A stretch of DNA of 64,000 bases from Odobenus rosmarus divergens (GCF_000321225.1 NW_004450267.1:3828792-3892791); one strand, 5' to 3'. Shown: positions 10,046 through 21,699, counted from the first letter of the stretch. The notes: a model not told the origin generated them from the sequence alone. Program-made: numbers and translations.

Positions 10046-11364
10046 CCACGCTCACTCTTCACCCCCACGCTACCCTAACCCTCCGGCCCCCGGAGGGCCA
10101 TGTGCACAGCAGGCTCAGTTCTGCCAGTGCTGCTCAGCCAGGGCGCCCCTGACTCTCCCCGGGCTGCTCTGTTTTCCACATCAGCAGCCGGCTCTGAGCG
10201 AGGAGGGAAGGGAGGAAATGGAGTTCCTAAGAGTGATTTATACAACCTGTTAGCAGTGCTGGTAAAAGGTTTGGGAGCCAAGGGGTTGAAATTAATGACC
10301 ACAGTCAGTTTTATGTATTAGCTATACAACAAATTCTTTCTTTCAGCCCTCCTCCTCCCCTCTCAAAATTAAGCATGGAAAACTGACTGTGAGCTATGGG
10401 CTGGCGGTCACATTTTTTATAACCATCAGCTTGTTTTGTGGACAAAAGAAAACAAATTATTATGAAAAGACACAGTTGTTGCTCCAGCAACAGTGTAACA
10501 TGCGTCTCCTCCCTCACCCCTCGAGCCTTCGGTGACTAGGTATATAAATCATATCCTTTAGGATAGGACAGAATTGATTTCCAACTTGGCTGAAAAACTT
10601 TACGGACGTATATAATATACGAGAACACGTACAACACCTGGTCTCCATTTTCCTCTTACTTCTATTGCCAGTATGAAATTATAGCTCAGGCACTTCTTTA
10701 TGAATTTCAGTCTGCAGAGGAAACTGGATTTTAGATCTGGAAAGCAGAATATCCCCCTTTCTTTCATTTCTATGGCATAGATGTCCGTGACCCCTGCTGG
10801 CCTCTCCACAGCTTATAGCTCTCTGGGGTCTGCTAGAGATTTTATTTTTTATCTGCAAAAGCTTAAGCCCTGCTTCCTATTTGGGGCACGACCACATTCC
10901 CACTTTGTTCACCAACCCTGAGACTGACGCCTGGTCTCTGCTCTTCACCAGCAGGCTTTTTTCATAGACCTCTGGGGATGGCAGCTGTAGCAAGCCATCC
11001 TCTTTGGGCAGAATTAACAGGTGTTTTCTGAAAATAGTGATCCGGTTACCATGGGTCTGCCTGAACGGTCACAGATCAACTTTCCAAATGGCTCACTCAG
11101 GTTCTTTGAATTGGAATTGTGGGGGCTCCTGTTTCTAATCTCTGCCCTCTCTTTTACATCCCCCAACCACTCTCTCCCTCTTTCCCTGCATTTGAGCCCA
11201 GGCCACACTTGCAGATTCACTGTAAAATTAGGAAAACTAACCAAGCAGCTCCTCATCCCCATGGTCTGCTCTGCCACATACTTGTGCCCCTGGCCCAGCC
11301 AGCTTGTCAGGGCCTGTCCACCGCAGCCCTGCCCGGTAGGCTTCCTCAAATGACAATGGCAACG
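10046..11364. other. intronic stretch, partly AT-rich
   Basis: No named feature. The subregion from about 10220 to 10330 (gatttatacaacctgttagc to gaccacagtcagttttatg) is balanced in composition and not repeat-like. It is listed below as a possible conserved element. Confidence 0.5.
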
Positions 11365-11485
11365 ACAGGACTGATTGCTTGTATTTTTACAGCACCTAAA
11401 AATGTTCAAAGTGCATTCCCAACTCACAAAACTCTTTGCTATGCTTCAGCTCATTTAAACCTTACAACAACCCCCAGGGGCAGGT
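11365..11485 (-). repeat. MIR relic, first part, possibly split by an inserted repeat
   Basis: It carries the MIR order gcacctaaaaatgttcaaagtgc, cagctcatttaaaccttac and aacaacccccaggggcagg. The expected continuation (cagatgaagaaacagaggccc) appears only at 11980, so about 480 bp seem to be inserted. Confidence 0.6.
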
Positions 11486-11489
11486 GCAT

Positions 11490-11965
11490 CCGTATGGGTC
11501 GGGTCCAGCTACTGTAACAGAAGATGTCCAGTAACAATGGTTTGAATAACACATAAGGCCAAAGCTAAGGCATCCAGGGATTGTCGGGCTGCTTCATAAA
11601 GCTATCAAAGGTCCTGGCCCCTTCTACCTTTCCATTCTGTTATCCTAGGTCTGGTTTCCATTCTCAAGGTCTCTGAATGGTGCAAGACAGCTACCTGGGC
11701 TCCAGTCAACCAGGCTGCATTCCAGACAACAAGGAGGAAGAAAGGGAAAAGTCCCCTCCCCTTGCCCCCTGCAATAAGGCAGACCCTTTCAACAACCTTC
11801 TGGAAGTGCCTAATTTAGTCACATGGCCACACCTAGCGGCAAGGGAAGCTAGGACATTAATGCTTTTACTGGGCATAATGCTGTTCCCAAATAAATGGGA
11901 TTTGCTTATAAAGGAAAAAGGAGAGAACGGACAGAGAGCAACAACTAGCAGTCCTTCGACAGCTG
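11490..11965. repeat. ancient interspersed repeat, family uncertain
   Basis: The block from tactgtaacagaagatgtcc to agagaacggacagagagcaa, with gtcacatggccacacctagc and gcaagggaagctagg inside, has the word order of a widespread old mammalian repeat that I cannot name with certainty. Its position between two MIR halves supports an insertion. Confidence 0.5.
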
Positions 11966-11969
11966 GCAC

Positions 11970-12070
11970 GTAATTCCCCCCACTCTACAGATGAAGAAAC
12001 AGAGGCCCAAAGGAGTAAGTCTGCTGAGGTCACACAGTCATTAATGGCAAAAGAGGAACCAGGTGCATGT
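11970..12070 (-). repeat. MIR relic, second part
   Basis: Sequence ccactctacagatgaagaaacag, ctgctgaggtcacacagtc, ggcaaaagaggaaccagg completes the reverse MIR begun near 11365. Confidence 0.65.
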
Positions 12071-13374
12071 CATCTGACCCATGTCCGCATGCCTCTTCCT
12101 TGTCCACAAAGTCCCCTCCCCGCAGTGGAGCCGATGGTGTGCGTCCGCCCGCACTCCTGCCCGCTCACCTTCCAGACCTCTGCTCAGCCCTCACCCGCTC
12201 CTCACTGGCCTACCACTGAGACTGCGCCCGCTGGCCCCAGGCTGCCACCCTGAAGGACTCCTGTCCTCCACCACCGGCCTCACACTTCCCCTCCAGCCCG
12301 GCTCTCCACCCAGCGTCCCAACGTGTCTCTTGGAATCCAGACACGGTCACTAGTAAGGTGAACCATGCCAGAGCTAGCCAGACGCTACAGAGCCGGGCAG
12401 ACCCTCCGAGCAGGATCGTAATCCCCAAACGGTCTCTGTAATGCCATGGGAGTTCTGTGAGCACCATACCTCACACAGGGGCACCCATGCCACCTCTTAA
12501 CACTGTTTTTGGTGACAGGTCTCTTGTGTGGCCAGCACATTGTTCCATCCTGGCGCTGAATGCACACTCCGTGCACACTGCCTGGTCGTGCGCTAGGCCA
12601 GGACACTGACCCAAGGGTCCCTGATGACAACAGATATGCAAGCACGGACAGTTTGGCTGGCACCCTGGCCATCTTTCATGTCACTAAGAAAAACTGTATT
12701 TTGGCAGTTCTTCCTGGTATGAACGGTGAATCCTCTACTCTTTCCTGCGGCTGAACTTCCTGAGTCCGTTCCACTCCAGAGACTCATTCCTCCCTTGGTG
12801 GGGTCCTACAGCCCACCACTACCCTCAGAGGCCCAGGTCGCCTCCTGCCCCCTCTCTAGCTGCGCATAGCAGAAGGACCTGCAACCATGACAGGGGCGCA
12901 CACTACTGAGAAGTCTGCACAAGGAGGGAAGTGCAATGCGGCGGCGAATTGCCAAATTTCCTCCCAAGGAGAAGCAGCCCACCTTCGGGGATGTGAGCAG
13001 GTTCTCCCGGGACCTGTGGGGCAGCTGGGGAGAGAGTGGCCCTACATCATTCCTTGTGCCTAGAAATCCACAGCACGACAACTTTCACAGAGAAAAACCA
13101 GTTTCTCCATATTGGGAACCCAGAAATACCTTTCTGAGATTTGTATGTGAAGACCTACCCATTCCCTTACCTTCTGCATCAGGAGAAAAAAATACGGTTC
13201 TTATCTTTTCAGGAGCAGCACCTGTGGCCCCATGACAGTTTGCAGACTGACTTGGCCAATGGTCAAATAGCACTTCAGGCTTCCTGTCTCCTGAACCAGG
13301 CCGCTTGCCAAAATGTCATGTTATTTTATTGATTCTATGCTACAGTTAAAAAAAAAAAGTGAACTATCTATCAT
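12071..13374. other. intronic stretch without recognisable features
   Basis: GC-rich in its first half. The 99-codon plus frame at 12936-13235 begins with a basic run (MRRRIAKFPPKEKQ) that looks gene-like. It has no family match and no splice context, so it is not called. Confidence 0.5.
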
Positions 13375-13490
13375 CACCTATAAAATGAGGTTCCAAAGGC
13401 CAGATACTGAGCTAGGTATTTTTATGTGTTTTACCTCATTTAATCCTTACATGTAGGGTTTATTGTCCTCATTTTATGGGTTCTTCCACC
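13375..13490 (-). repeat. MIR relic
   Basis: The order ccagatactgagctaggtatttt, gtgttttacctcatttaatcc, ttattgtcctcattttatggg matches the middle of a reverse MIR. Confidence 0.65.
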
Positions 13491-13740
13491 AAGACAGTCT
13501 GCGTTTCAATGCTTTCATCCCTGTTTACCAAGGTTAAGGGGAACCCCACAGGAGCCCGAGTCTGCTGGGTACTAAGAATTACCCAAGAACAGGAAGAGGT
13601 CACAAGACTCCATTCTAACTTCCATTTAAAAGACCAATCTGCCTTCCTACGGAGCAGGGCATTCAATAAACCCTCTAACTTGTTCCCATTCCAGACTCTA
13701 CAACAGAAAAACTTCTGTCTACCGAACTGTACCTAAGCAC

Positions 13741-13855
13741 TAATTAATTCATTTCCCTGCTTTAATTAAATTTTAATTTCATTTAATTAACTAGTTTCTT
13801 TTTAAGTAAAATTAATTTGTTTCCATTTTTAATTAAGGACATAAAATTTAATGCC
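13741..13855. repeat. AT-rich low-complexity tract
   Basis: Repeated taattaa and ttaatt words (for example taattaattcatttccc and tttaattaactag) make this strongly AT-rich and partly self-complementary. No transposon signature was seen. Confidence 0.7.
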
Positions 13856-14009
13856 AAACTGATATAATTGTAGATGATAGCAAAAAAAAAAACAAAAAAG
13901 AGAGAGAGAGAATTTAGGCTCTAAAATATTTCAGTATGTATTGCTTGGGAGACAAGGCCACTCTCCTAATGACAGTACAATCACCAAGCCCAGGAAATTA
14001 ACATTAATA

Positions 14010-14650
14010 CATCACTGCCATTTAATCTATGGCCCCATTCAAAATTTGCCAATTGTCCAAAAACAAACACAAAAACAAAATTTATGGTTCAGGATGACAT
14101 ACAGTGGTCTGGTCTCTTCTGCCTGAAGTAGTTCTGCAGTCTTTCTTCATCTTCCACGGCTGGGTACAATTTGAGGAGTACAGGCCAATTGTTTTGTAAG
14201 ATCTCCCTCGATGTGCATTTGTCTAATGTTTCCTCACAATTAGATTCAGGTTATGCATCTTTGTCAAGAACAGCACAGAAGCAAGACTGTATTCTTCTTG
14301 CTTGATCACATCAGGGGGCACAGCATGTCAATCTGTCCCATTATTGATGCTGTTAATTTTGATCATTGTGAAGTTACCATTTGTTCTCTGTAACAACAGC
14401 ATTATGGGGGGAAACATTTCCAGACTATGCAAATATCCTCTTCCTGAACAAGTTTGTGCCTGCTCTGGTCCAGCATCCATTGACTCTTCTCATCTAAATA
14501 AAGGATTACTATAATGGTTACCATCCATTGGTGACTTTCCAATGCCTTCATTCCCTCTGTGTTTATTAACTGGTATTCTACCATAAAGAAGAACTTTCTG
14601 GCATCCCCACTTACGACAGGTCGAACCAAGCAAATTCTTCCCTGACTGGA
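14010..14650 (+). repeat. ancient LINE-like relic
   Basis: Words such as gattcaggttatgcatctttg, cacatcagggggcac, tgtcccattattgatgctg and gactatgcaaatatcctc follow a familiar old mammalian LINE-1-like consensus. No open frame survives. The family name is uncertain. Confidence 0.5.
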
Positions 14651-14989
14651 AGGTCCCGGTGCCACCCACCACAGGGGTCCTAGACAAGGAGGGAACGTCA
14701 GGGTTGCTGTCATTGGGACTTTTAGGTCCATCCTCCAAGCACTTCCCACCTGGCTGGGAGACAATGACCCTCTTGAAAGACCTCCAGCAGCACCACACCC
14801 TGGTGCATTCTCATAAAAATAAATAATTGAAGAGAGAAACAAGTATCACAGTTTCAGAAGGCAACACCACCCCACCCTGGCTTTCCTCTATTTTGTAAAA
14901 CAAACAATGCATGGGCTTGACCTTATTTAATGAAATGTGACTTCAGGAACTTTAGGCAAGTGTGAGTAGACAGGGCATGGGGGTAGAGG

Positions 14990-15130
14990 GCTGACTCTGC
15001 CCCTACTTCAAGCCTTGAGCAAGCCACCTCTCATCCGGGCATCAGTTCTCCCAGTCTGTAGAGACAGGAGGCTTAGGACAGATGCCCTCCAAGACTCTTC
15101 CCGGCCCTGCCACCCGTGATTCTGAACAGA
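14990..15130 (+). repeat. MIR3-like relic
   Basis: The order ttgagcaagccacctctc, catcagttctcccagtctgtag, then gccctccaagactcttcccgg resembles the MIR3-type tail that reads ...aaggtcccttccagctc.... It is diverged. Confidence 0.45.
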
Positions 15131-15345
15131 GGTGGCCATTTCCCCTCACTCATAACCCAGCAGCTTGTTCTCAGAAAAACACAAGATATATAGATTAGGC
15201 ACAGGAGATGGGCCTTGCTCTGTTGACCTCAGCCATGCCAAGCCAAGCGAGCCATAAAGTCCCCACTGTGTGCCAAGTACTAGGACAGTGTGGAAGAGGT
15301 TCAGAAAGGAAGGACATTGTTCCTAGCCTCAAAAACTGCAAATTA

Positions 15346-15557
15346 GGGGCACCTGGGTGGCTCAGTCGTTAAGCGTCTGCCTTCGGCTCAGGTCATGAGT
15401 CCCGCATCGGGCTCCCTGCTCGGCAGGGAGTCTGCTTCTCCCTCTGACCCTCTTCCCTCTCGTGCTCTCTATCTCTCATTCTCTCTCTCTCAAATAAATA
15501 AATAAAATCTTTAAAAAAAAAAAACCCACACACACAAAAACTTTAAAAAAAAAAAAC
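15346..15557 (+). mobile_element. Can-SINE, full length, plus
   Basis: The head ggggcacctgggtggctcag (tRNA-Lys derived), the body cctgctcggcagggagtctgc and the tail caaataaataaataaaatc plus A-run are all present. It is flanked by a perfect 12-bp target-site duplication aaactgcaaatt at 15333-15344 and 15558-15569, so the insertion is clear. It is antisense to XXYLT1. Confidence 0.97.
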
Positions 15558-15689
15558 AAACTGCAAATTTGTTTGCAGATACTCTGCTGAGTAGAGAACC
15601 ACATTCTCTGCTGCCGCCACTGCCACTGCTGTTTCCAACATTCAGTATGACCAGTTTTCATGGTGATAAATATTACATATGAAACTCAC

Positions 15690-15870
15690 ATTGATTTAGT
15701 ACCTACTATGCGCCGCACACTAGAATGCTTTTAAATCTCCCAGTTTCCATTTAACGAACGTAGAGAAGTAAGGTTTATAGTAGTCAAAGAACTCGCCCAA
15801 GGTCATACAGCTAGTTTGTAATGGAGCGGGAATGCACACGTCAGGTGTAGGTGGTCCTAGGGTCTGAGTC
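15690..15870 (-). repeat. MIR relic
   Basis: Reverse MIR: gtacctactatgcgccgcac, cgcccaaggtcatacagctag, ttgtaatggagcgggaatgc. Confidence 0.75.
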
Positions 15871-15904
15871 CCTTTAAACAGGTTTACTTCGAAGTCCGCC
15901 CACA

Positions 15905-16470
15905 CCCATGCCAGTTTATCTGTTGCTGGTAACAAACCACCCCAAAGTTGGCATCTTCAGTGTATGCTTATTCCTCATGGTTCTGTGGGTCAACTACGCT
16001 TACTGGGTGGTTCTCACGGCGGGGGGTGAGGGGGGATCTCTCTTGTGGGGACGGTACAAACGGGCGGAGGCTGCCGTCGGCCAAAAGGCTGGGCCAGGCT
16101 GGATGTCCCAATTACTCACGCTGCTAGCAGTTGCCACTGGTTGTCGGCAAAGAGTGCTCCGCCGGGCTGTCCACCGGAGCACGGTCATGGGGGCTCTCCC
16201 AGACGTGTTGGCTTTGCCCGGCATGACAGCTGGATTCCAAGAGGGAGCTGGCCGAGAGCAAGTGTGCCGAGAGCAAGTGTTCCGAGAGACCCAGGCAGAG
16301 AGTGTGTGGCTCCTGGTGACTAAGCCTTCCAAGTCCTGCTGCATCACTTCCACAGTATCTTATTAATCAAAAACGAGTCTCAGGGCCGGCCCAAATTCAA
16401 GCAGGGGGACTACATGAAGCTGTGAGCACTGGGAGCCGTGGCTGATGAGATAGGTCATCTTTGGAGCCCA
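15905..16470 (-). repeat. LTR-like ancient repeat, family uncertain
   Basis: It begins tatctgttgctggtaacaaaccaccccaaag-like in two overlapping words (tctgttgctggtaacaaacc; accaccccaaagttggc), followed by cctcatggttctgtgggtc. This resembles the reverse strand of MaLR/MLT-type LTRs. The far end is not clear, and the 152-codon plus frame here is judged chance. Confidence 0.4.
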
Positions 16471-16669
16471 GCTACACAGAGCCTCGCCCCATAGTGACAT
16501 TACAGATTATTTACATTTCTTCTTTATGGTCGTCTAAATTATTACCATATGTATGTATTCTTTTGTAATCACTGAAACAAATTAATATTCTAAAACATGT
16601 TATAATACATACTATATGATTATCAGTATGTTAAATATATACAAAGTTTTATGTATTTATGTGTGTACA

Positions 16670-16680
16670 CACACACACAC
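16670..16680 (+). repeat. short CA run in an AT-rich block
   Basis: A few ca units follow gtgtgt in the AT-rich stretch 16500-16800, which has no other recognisable feature. Confidence 0.7.
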
Positions 16681-16995
16681 TATGAGACTGGGAGAAAATG
16701 TACATTTTTTAAAAATACTTCTCATCTTCTCAAAACGGACATGTACTGCTTTTAAATTAAAAACATTTTTAAAGGGATTAACTACTTCCTAGAAAATATC
16801 CATTTTCTGGCAACATGTATCAGATTTAAGGCATCTGCCATGACCTCAAGATTTTTTTTAGGATTCCTTCTCAAGGTGGCTAGAGTTACCCATTTTTATA
16901 ATAATTTTCCTAGGATCAAGTCCATCTAGAGATTTCTGCCTTCCTCCTACTTCACCACAAGTAGCTTTCTGGATTTCCAAAGGTATTTCTTTTTT

Positions 16996-17193
16996 TATTT
17001 TTTTTAAGATTTTATTTATTTATCTGACAGAGAGAGATCCAGCGAGAGAGGGAACACAAGCAGGAAGAGTGGGAGAGGGAGAAGCAGGCTTCCCAAGGAG
17101 CAGGGAACCCGATGCGGGGCTCGATCCCAGGACCCTGGGATCATGACCCGAGCTGAAGGCAGACACTTAACAACTGAGCCACCCAGGCGCCCC
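16996..17193 (-). mobile_element. Can-SINE, minus
   Basis: It reads from T-rich start and aagattttatttatttatc to caactgagccacccaggcgc. The target duplication ggtatttctttttt at 16982-16995 and 17194-17207 is exact over 14 bp. It has the same orientation as XXYLT1. Confidence 0.97.
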
Positions 17194-17207
17194 GGTATTT
17201 CTTTTTT

Positions 17208-18990
17208 AAAAAGAAAAAGCCAACAAGAAGCTGGGAGTTACTCTCATCTGATTTTTTTTTCCTGCCATTTATGTAAGTGTATTTCTGCTACATTTTCCAC
17301 ACCTCCTCTTGCCAACTACATCTTGGAAATCCAAGGCCAATGGTTGGGTGCTTTGGGTATCTCAGCAGCTTAGAAAAACCCCCAAGTCTACTGTGATGAG
17401 TCTTTCTTTCAGAGGCCAATTTGCATTCTCAGAACTCCAGGACAGAGGGAATCCAGAAAAGAAAGAGCAGCCGTGAGATACACGAGGCATGGGAAGTTCA
17501 GTCAACTCTCTGCAGTAAAGGGGGTTAGCCTGAGGCGGAGCAAGCCTCTCCAGTCAGGTAAATGACGGTGAGAACCTCACCATGGAAAATGGGGGCTGAA
17601 GGTAATACAGCTGCCACTGTCCCAAAACAGAGAGCGCCACTGAACCCCACCCCAAAGGCAGGCCAGGGGCCTCCCTCTAAGTCATGGTACCAGAGGGCAG
17701 TGGTAAGCCTGGACGGGGGCACTTCTGGAATTGAGTATGGAGAAAGCAGGGAACTGGGGCAGGCGGTGTCAGGAGTAGGACTGAGTTCTCCCGGCAGCCC
17801 CACCTTCCCAAAGGCAGGCAGGCTGTGCTCAGCCCCGCCCCGGAGTCCTGCTACCAAGCCCACCAGCAGTAGTGGCTCTAGGAGCCTAAGAGGCTGATCT
17901 GCTGAGTCATTTGGCACTATTTTTACCCAGTCACTTTCCAACCATAAACCCACATTTCAAATTTCATTGTTTGGGGTGGATTAAGAAATTCAACTTGGCC
18001 TTTCTTGTGGTTTAATTTCCGGCATGCCTGTATAAAGGAAAAACTTGAGAATTCCTATGGAAACAAGACATTTTAACATTTTCCTGGCAGGATGGTGTCC
18101 AGATTTTTGGTGTCTCGACTGTTGTCCTAACCTACAGTGCTCTGATTCAGCAGGGAGGCCTTGATTTGCCCTGTTCTCTGCTCTACTAAGGCAGAGAGTG
18201 TCCCACATGGCAGAGTGTATGGTCTGGCTAATGGAAGACTAGGTCAGGGCAAATTTGTTTATGAATATGCCAGTCCATTATTAAGAGTTGATGCTGCCTC
18301 TGTGCAATTCATATAACAGTTAATTGTGACATGCTTAGTCATTAGTGAGCGATACCCAGGTACGGAGTTTGGTAACTGTCAGTGACAGCAGAGTTGAACA
18401 AGCTGAAAACAATTCCCAAATGATTTCAATTATAAAGCCGGGCATGACTCTGTGGTCATAGGAACACCAAACACATACCAAAAGAGAAAGGAATGTTCCT
18501 TTTCTGTGGAAGCCAGGATGAGTCCTGTTTTCTTTTTAAAACACTTTCACCTCCACTCCTATCTTAAGTTCAGTTGCGATGCCTGGTTAACTTTAATACC
18601 TTTGATATAAATGGTCTCTAAAACTTCAAGGTCTTCCTGACTGCCCAAAACACTTCTAGCTCAGGCGGAGCTATGATCTTCTGTTCAAGTATGGAGCCGC
18701 CTTTCCAAAAGGAAAATCCAGAACGGCACCAAATTTATCTTCTGCATCTCATGAGAGGCTTGACATGCTATAGAAAAAGGAAAAAGTCAGTGTTGCTAGA
18801 AATACACCACTTGGGAGCAGACACGCCGCCAGAGGCTGACAGTGTGAGCACAGCCCTGCTTTCCCTCCCAGTCCAGGGGCAGCACGGAGCCAGGCCCTCT
18901 GAGCGCTCAGCCCACCAAGCCTGCACATGCCAGCAACACACTGTACAGTTCTCAGACTCGGGATGCTTTTCCTGTTCATGATGGATAACT
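17208..18990. other. intronic stretch with a possible conserved block
   Basis: No repeats that I can name. The part from about 18240 to 18440 is AT-balanced, free of simple repeats and contains tgaatatgccagtccattat and gtgacatgcttagtcattag. It is a candidate conserved non-coding element (see findings). Confidence 0.45.
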
Positions 18991-18994
18991 TCGC

Positions 18995-19335
18995 ATTCTT
19001 TTGATCATCCAACAAATATTTATTAGCCCCCTGCTATGTGCCTGGTGTTCCAGCCACTGCAGATGGAGCAGGGAAGACAGCTCAGGGCCCTGCTTTCATG
19101 TCAGTCCCAGTCTAGATGAGACGACCACACAGCAGTGAATGCTGTGGGGAGAAGCAAGCTGAAGAAGGGGGTGCAACATGATATGGTGAGGGGCAAGTGA
19201 AGTCGGGGAGACAGAGAAGGCCTTTTGCACAAGCAGCATTTGAGCTGAGATCCGAACGATGGGAAAAGAGAAAAGCCAAGATCCAGGGGAAGAGAGAGCA
19301 GAGGGAGTCACTGGTGAAAAACCAGGGCCGGCCTT
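18995..19335 (-). repeat. ancient mammalian-wide repeat, L2/L3-like word order
   Basis: It opens ccaacaaatatttattagcc, then ctatgtgcctggtgttccag, gatggagcagggaagacagc and gcagcatttgagctgagatc. The same word order recurs at 53630-54130, so the two are diverged copies of one old family. Naming is uncertain. Confidence 0.55.
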
Positions 19336-20028
19336 TAGCACATCTGCACGAAAAGGAGGGGGAGGGGTGTGAAAGTTGTGGCCAGAGCGTGCGGTGGGCA
19401 GGCATCAGACCCACCAGGGGACTCTAGCAGGACAGAAGGGTGGCCTGACCGGGCAGCCTCCCCCCTCTGCAGACCTGGCACTTCTCTGTGCCTCTGTCCC
19501 CAGCCAGGGGTCCTGGCCTTGGACGTGACGTGCCCCTCGGGCACCCCGGCTCTTGGGGCTGTGCTCTCAGCAGTGAGGATGCTCGGCTTGAGAGCTGTAA
19601 CAGAGCTCCCCCATCTAGGGAACTGCTTCTGTCACCTAGTTTCTAGGGGGCTGGGGTCCAAAGACAGAGGATGCAACGGTGGCTCCTCAAGGAAGGCCAT
19701 ACGAGGAAGGCACAGGGACCCGGGCACACTCCCTGTCCCCAAGTCCTCCCTGTCCTTACGGGCCGGTTCTGGTCCTGGCCTTGGCTCTCCTTCGTGCTAT
19801 CACCACAACAGTTCCTTTCCTCCCACCAGCTGGGCTGGGAAAGTCACACAAACCAGAGCCTAATGAGGGTGGAAAACGGCACCGTGGGGCCCCCCTCCGC
19901 CACCCCCGCCCCACCCACATATCAGTACATGGGAGGAATCAGGTTAAGTGATCGTCAAGAGCAGGGAGACCAGAAAAGTGGCCATAAAAGCCCACAGCCC
20001 GGCAGTCACCTGTAAAGAAGTCTGGTGT

Positions 20029-20050
20029 GGGGTGGGGGTGGGGGTGGGGG
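20029..20050 (+). other. G4-T-G5-T-G5-T-G5 quadruplex motif
   Basis: Four G runs are separated by single T bases, the loop length that gives the most stable quadruplexes in vitro. It lies just before an AT-rich L2-like start (ttcattcaattttcattc). Confidence 0.8.
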
Positions 20051-20300
20051 TTAATTCATTCAATTTTCATTCAATTATTAGTTGAATAAACATGATATCT
20101 GGCTCTCTGATTAGGCAAAGCAAAACAAGTTCTCTGCCTTGGAACGGCTCACAGACTAGTGATAGAGATGAAGTAACAGCAACAATCAGCACCCAAAGAC
20201 ACCTGTGCTCAGGGTCTGGGGCGTGGTGGGGCGGGGGGAGGCAGTGCTGTGGGTGCAGCGAGAAGGCACACTGGGGAAGACGTGTTACTCACTTGGGCCT

Positions 20301-20695
20301 TGTCCTGGCCAGCTCAGGCTGCCATAACAAAATACCACACACTGGGTAGCTTACACGAGAGACACTGATTTTCTCACAGTCCAAGAGGCCAGAAGTCCAC
20401 AACCTCGGCGCTGACAAATTCACTTTCCGCTGAGGGGGGTCTCTTCCTGCCTTGCAGACAGCCACCTTTCCCCTGTGTCCTCACCGGCCTTTCCTCTGTG
20501 CTCATTCAGAGAGAGCCACGCTCTGGCCACTCTCCCTCTTCAATAAGGACACCAATCCCATCTGACTGGGGCCCCACCCTTATGACCTCATTTAACCCTA
20601 ATATCCTCCCAAAGGCCCATCTCCAAATACCACCACCTTGGGAGTTGTGGGCTTCCACATCTGAATTTGGGGGGCATACAATTCAGTCCACAACA
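20301..20695 (-). mobile_element. solo LTR of MaLR (ERVL-related) type, minus
   Basis: On the minus strand it starts TGTTGTGGACTGAATTG and ends CTGGCCAGGACA, so TG...CA boundaries are intact. Diagnostic words on the plus strand are gctgccataacaaaatacc, ctcacagtccaagaggccag, ataaggacaccaatcccatc and tatgacctcatttaacc, as in MST/MLT1 LTRs. The flanking 5-mers ggcct and ggctt differ by one base, consistent with an aged target duplication. No internal retroviral sequence follows. Confidence 0.8.
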
Positions 20696-21695
20696 GGCTT
20701 TGAAGCACTGATAGGCACCAGAGTTTTTCTCTGTGGGAACTGGAATTCCAGGAGATCCTGGCGTCAGCAAAGGCAGGGCCATGCGAGCTTGGAAGGCTTG
20801 CTGGGAGAGCAGAAAGCCAGCCAGCTTGGTTTGGGTAAAGAACTTGTGAGGGGCACAGGGAAGGTGAGGCTGCTAAAGAGGCGGTTTGGGGGCAAGGGAT
20901 GGCAGGGAGCCAGCGGCCTGCTGAGCAGAAGACTGACAGGGTCCGGCCTGTGTACTGCAAAGCCCTCCCAGGCTGTGTGGAGTGTCCAGACTGAGAAGGG
21001 GGACAGTTAAAGGGCTGCTGTAACAGTCAGGACAAGAGAGGGAGAGGCTCTGAATTAAAACCATCGTTCAGACTGGTGTGAGGCTGCAGACAGAGGAGCT
21101 GAAGCTTTTCTGGGACTGGCTGACTAGAGCCCAAGCCTGGGGGGTGGGAAACAAAGCTGAGGTCCCCCTGCCCGGGGCTGCTTGGCCCACCCCCCTCTAT
21201 GGGTACCAAGCATCTGCCTAAGTCCCATGGACACCAACACTCCATGTTCTCCCACCACCCAGTGAGGAGGCACTGGCCCAGCACAGCGTGGCCCTGCCCT
21301 GCTGCAAGCTGGGGCCACACACAAAGGGTGGGGGCCTCAACAAGAGTATTCACGGATAAGAGGGGGGGGGCTCTCTCCAGCGGCTCTGAAGTCAACTGCT
21401 CCTGAACAGCCTCCCCGAAGGCTACTTTGCTCCTTCTGACTCCCGGGACAGAGAAACCGAACAAAGAACAGAACCAATGCTTACCAAACCACACAGTAGC
21501 CCACCCTCCACAGGGCCCCAAGGAAGGGCAGCTCCTTCCGCCCGTCTTTGATGGGAAGGCAAGAGGAGCTTCTAGGTGTTCTGGAGCTGGACACATGCCA
21601 GTGACCCAACAGGCAGCATTCCTGATTCCTCATCAGTGGTTCTGGTGAGGCCAAGAAGCCAGTGTGGCTCACGGGGTCCCTGTCACAGTGGCCAG
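20696..21695. other. intronic stretch, GC-rich
   Basis: No repeat recognised. The 189-codon minus frame at 21027-21596 has no family resemblance. G10 at 21361-21370 is the only simple tract. Confidence 0.5.
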
Positions 21696-21699
21696 CCTC

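Noticed and set aside
12936..13235. 99-codon plus frame with a basic start, which looked like a small gene
   Set aside because: No homology recognised and no promoter or splice context, so it is not separable from chance.
15346..15420. tRNA-like sequence in Can-SINE heads
   Set aside because: These are the tRNA-Lys-derived parts of SINEs, not functional tRNA genes.
21027..21596. 189-codon minus-strand frame
   Set aside because: Composition-driven frame with no motif and no splice sites in proper place that I could find.
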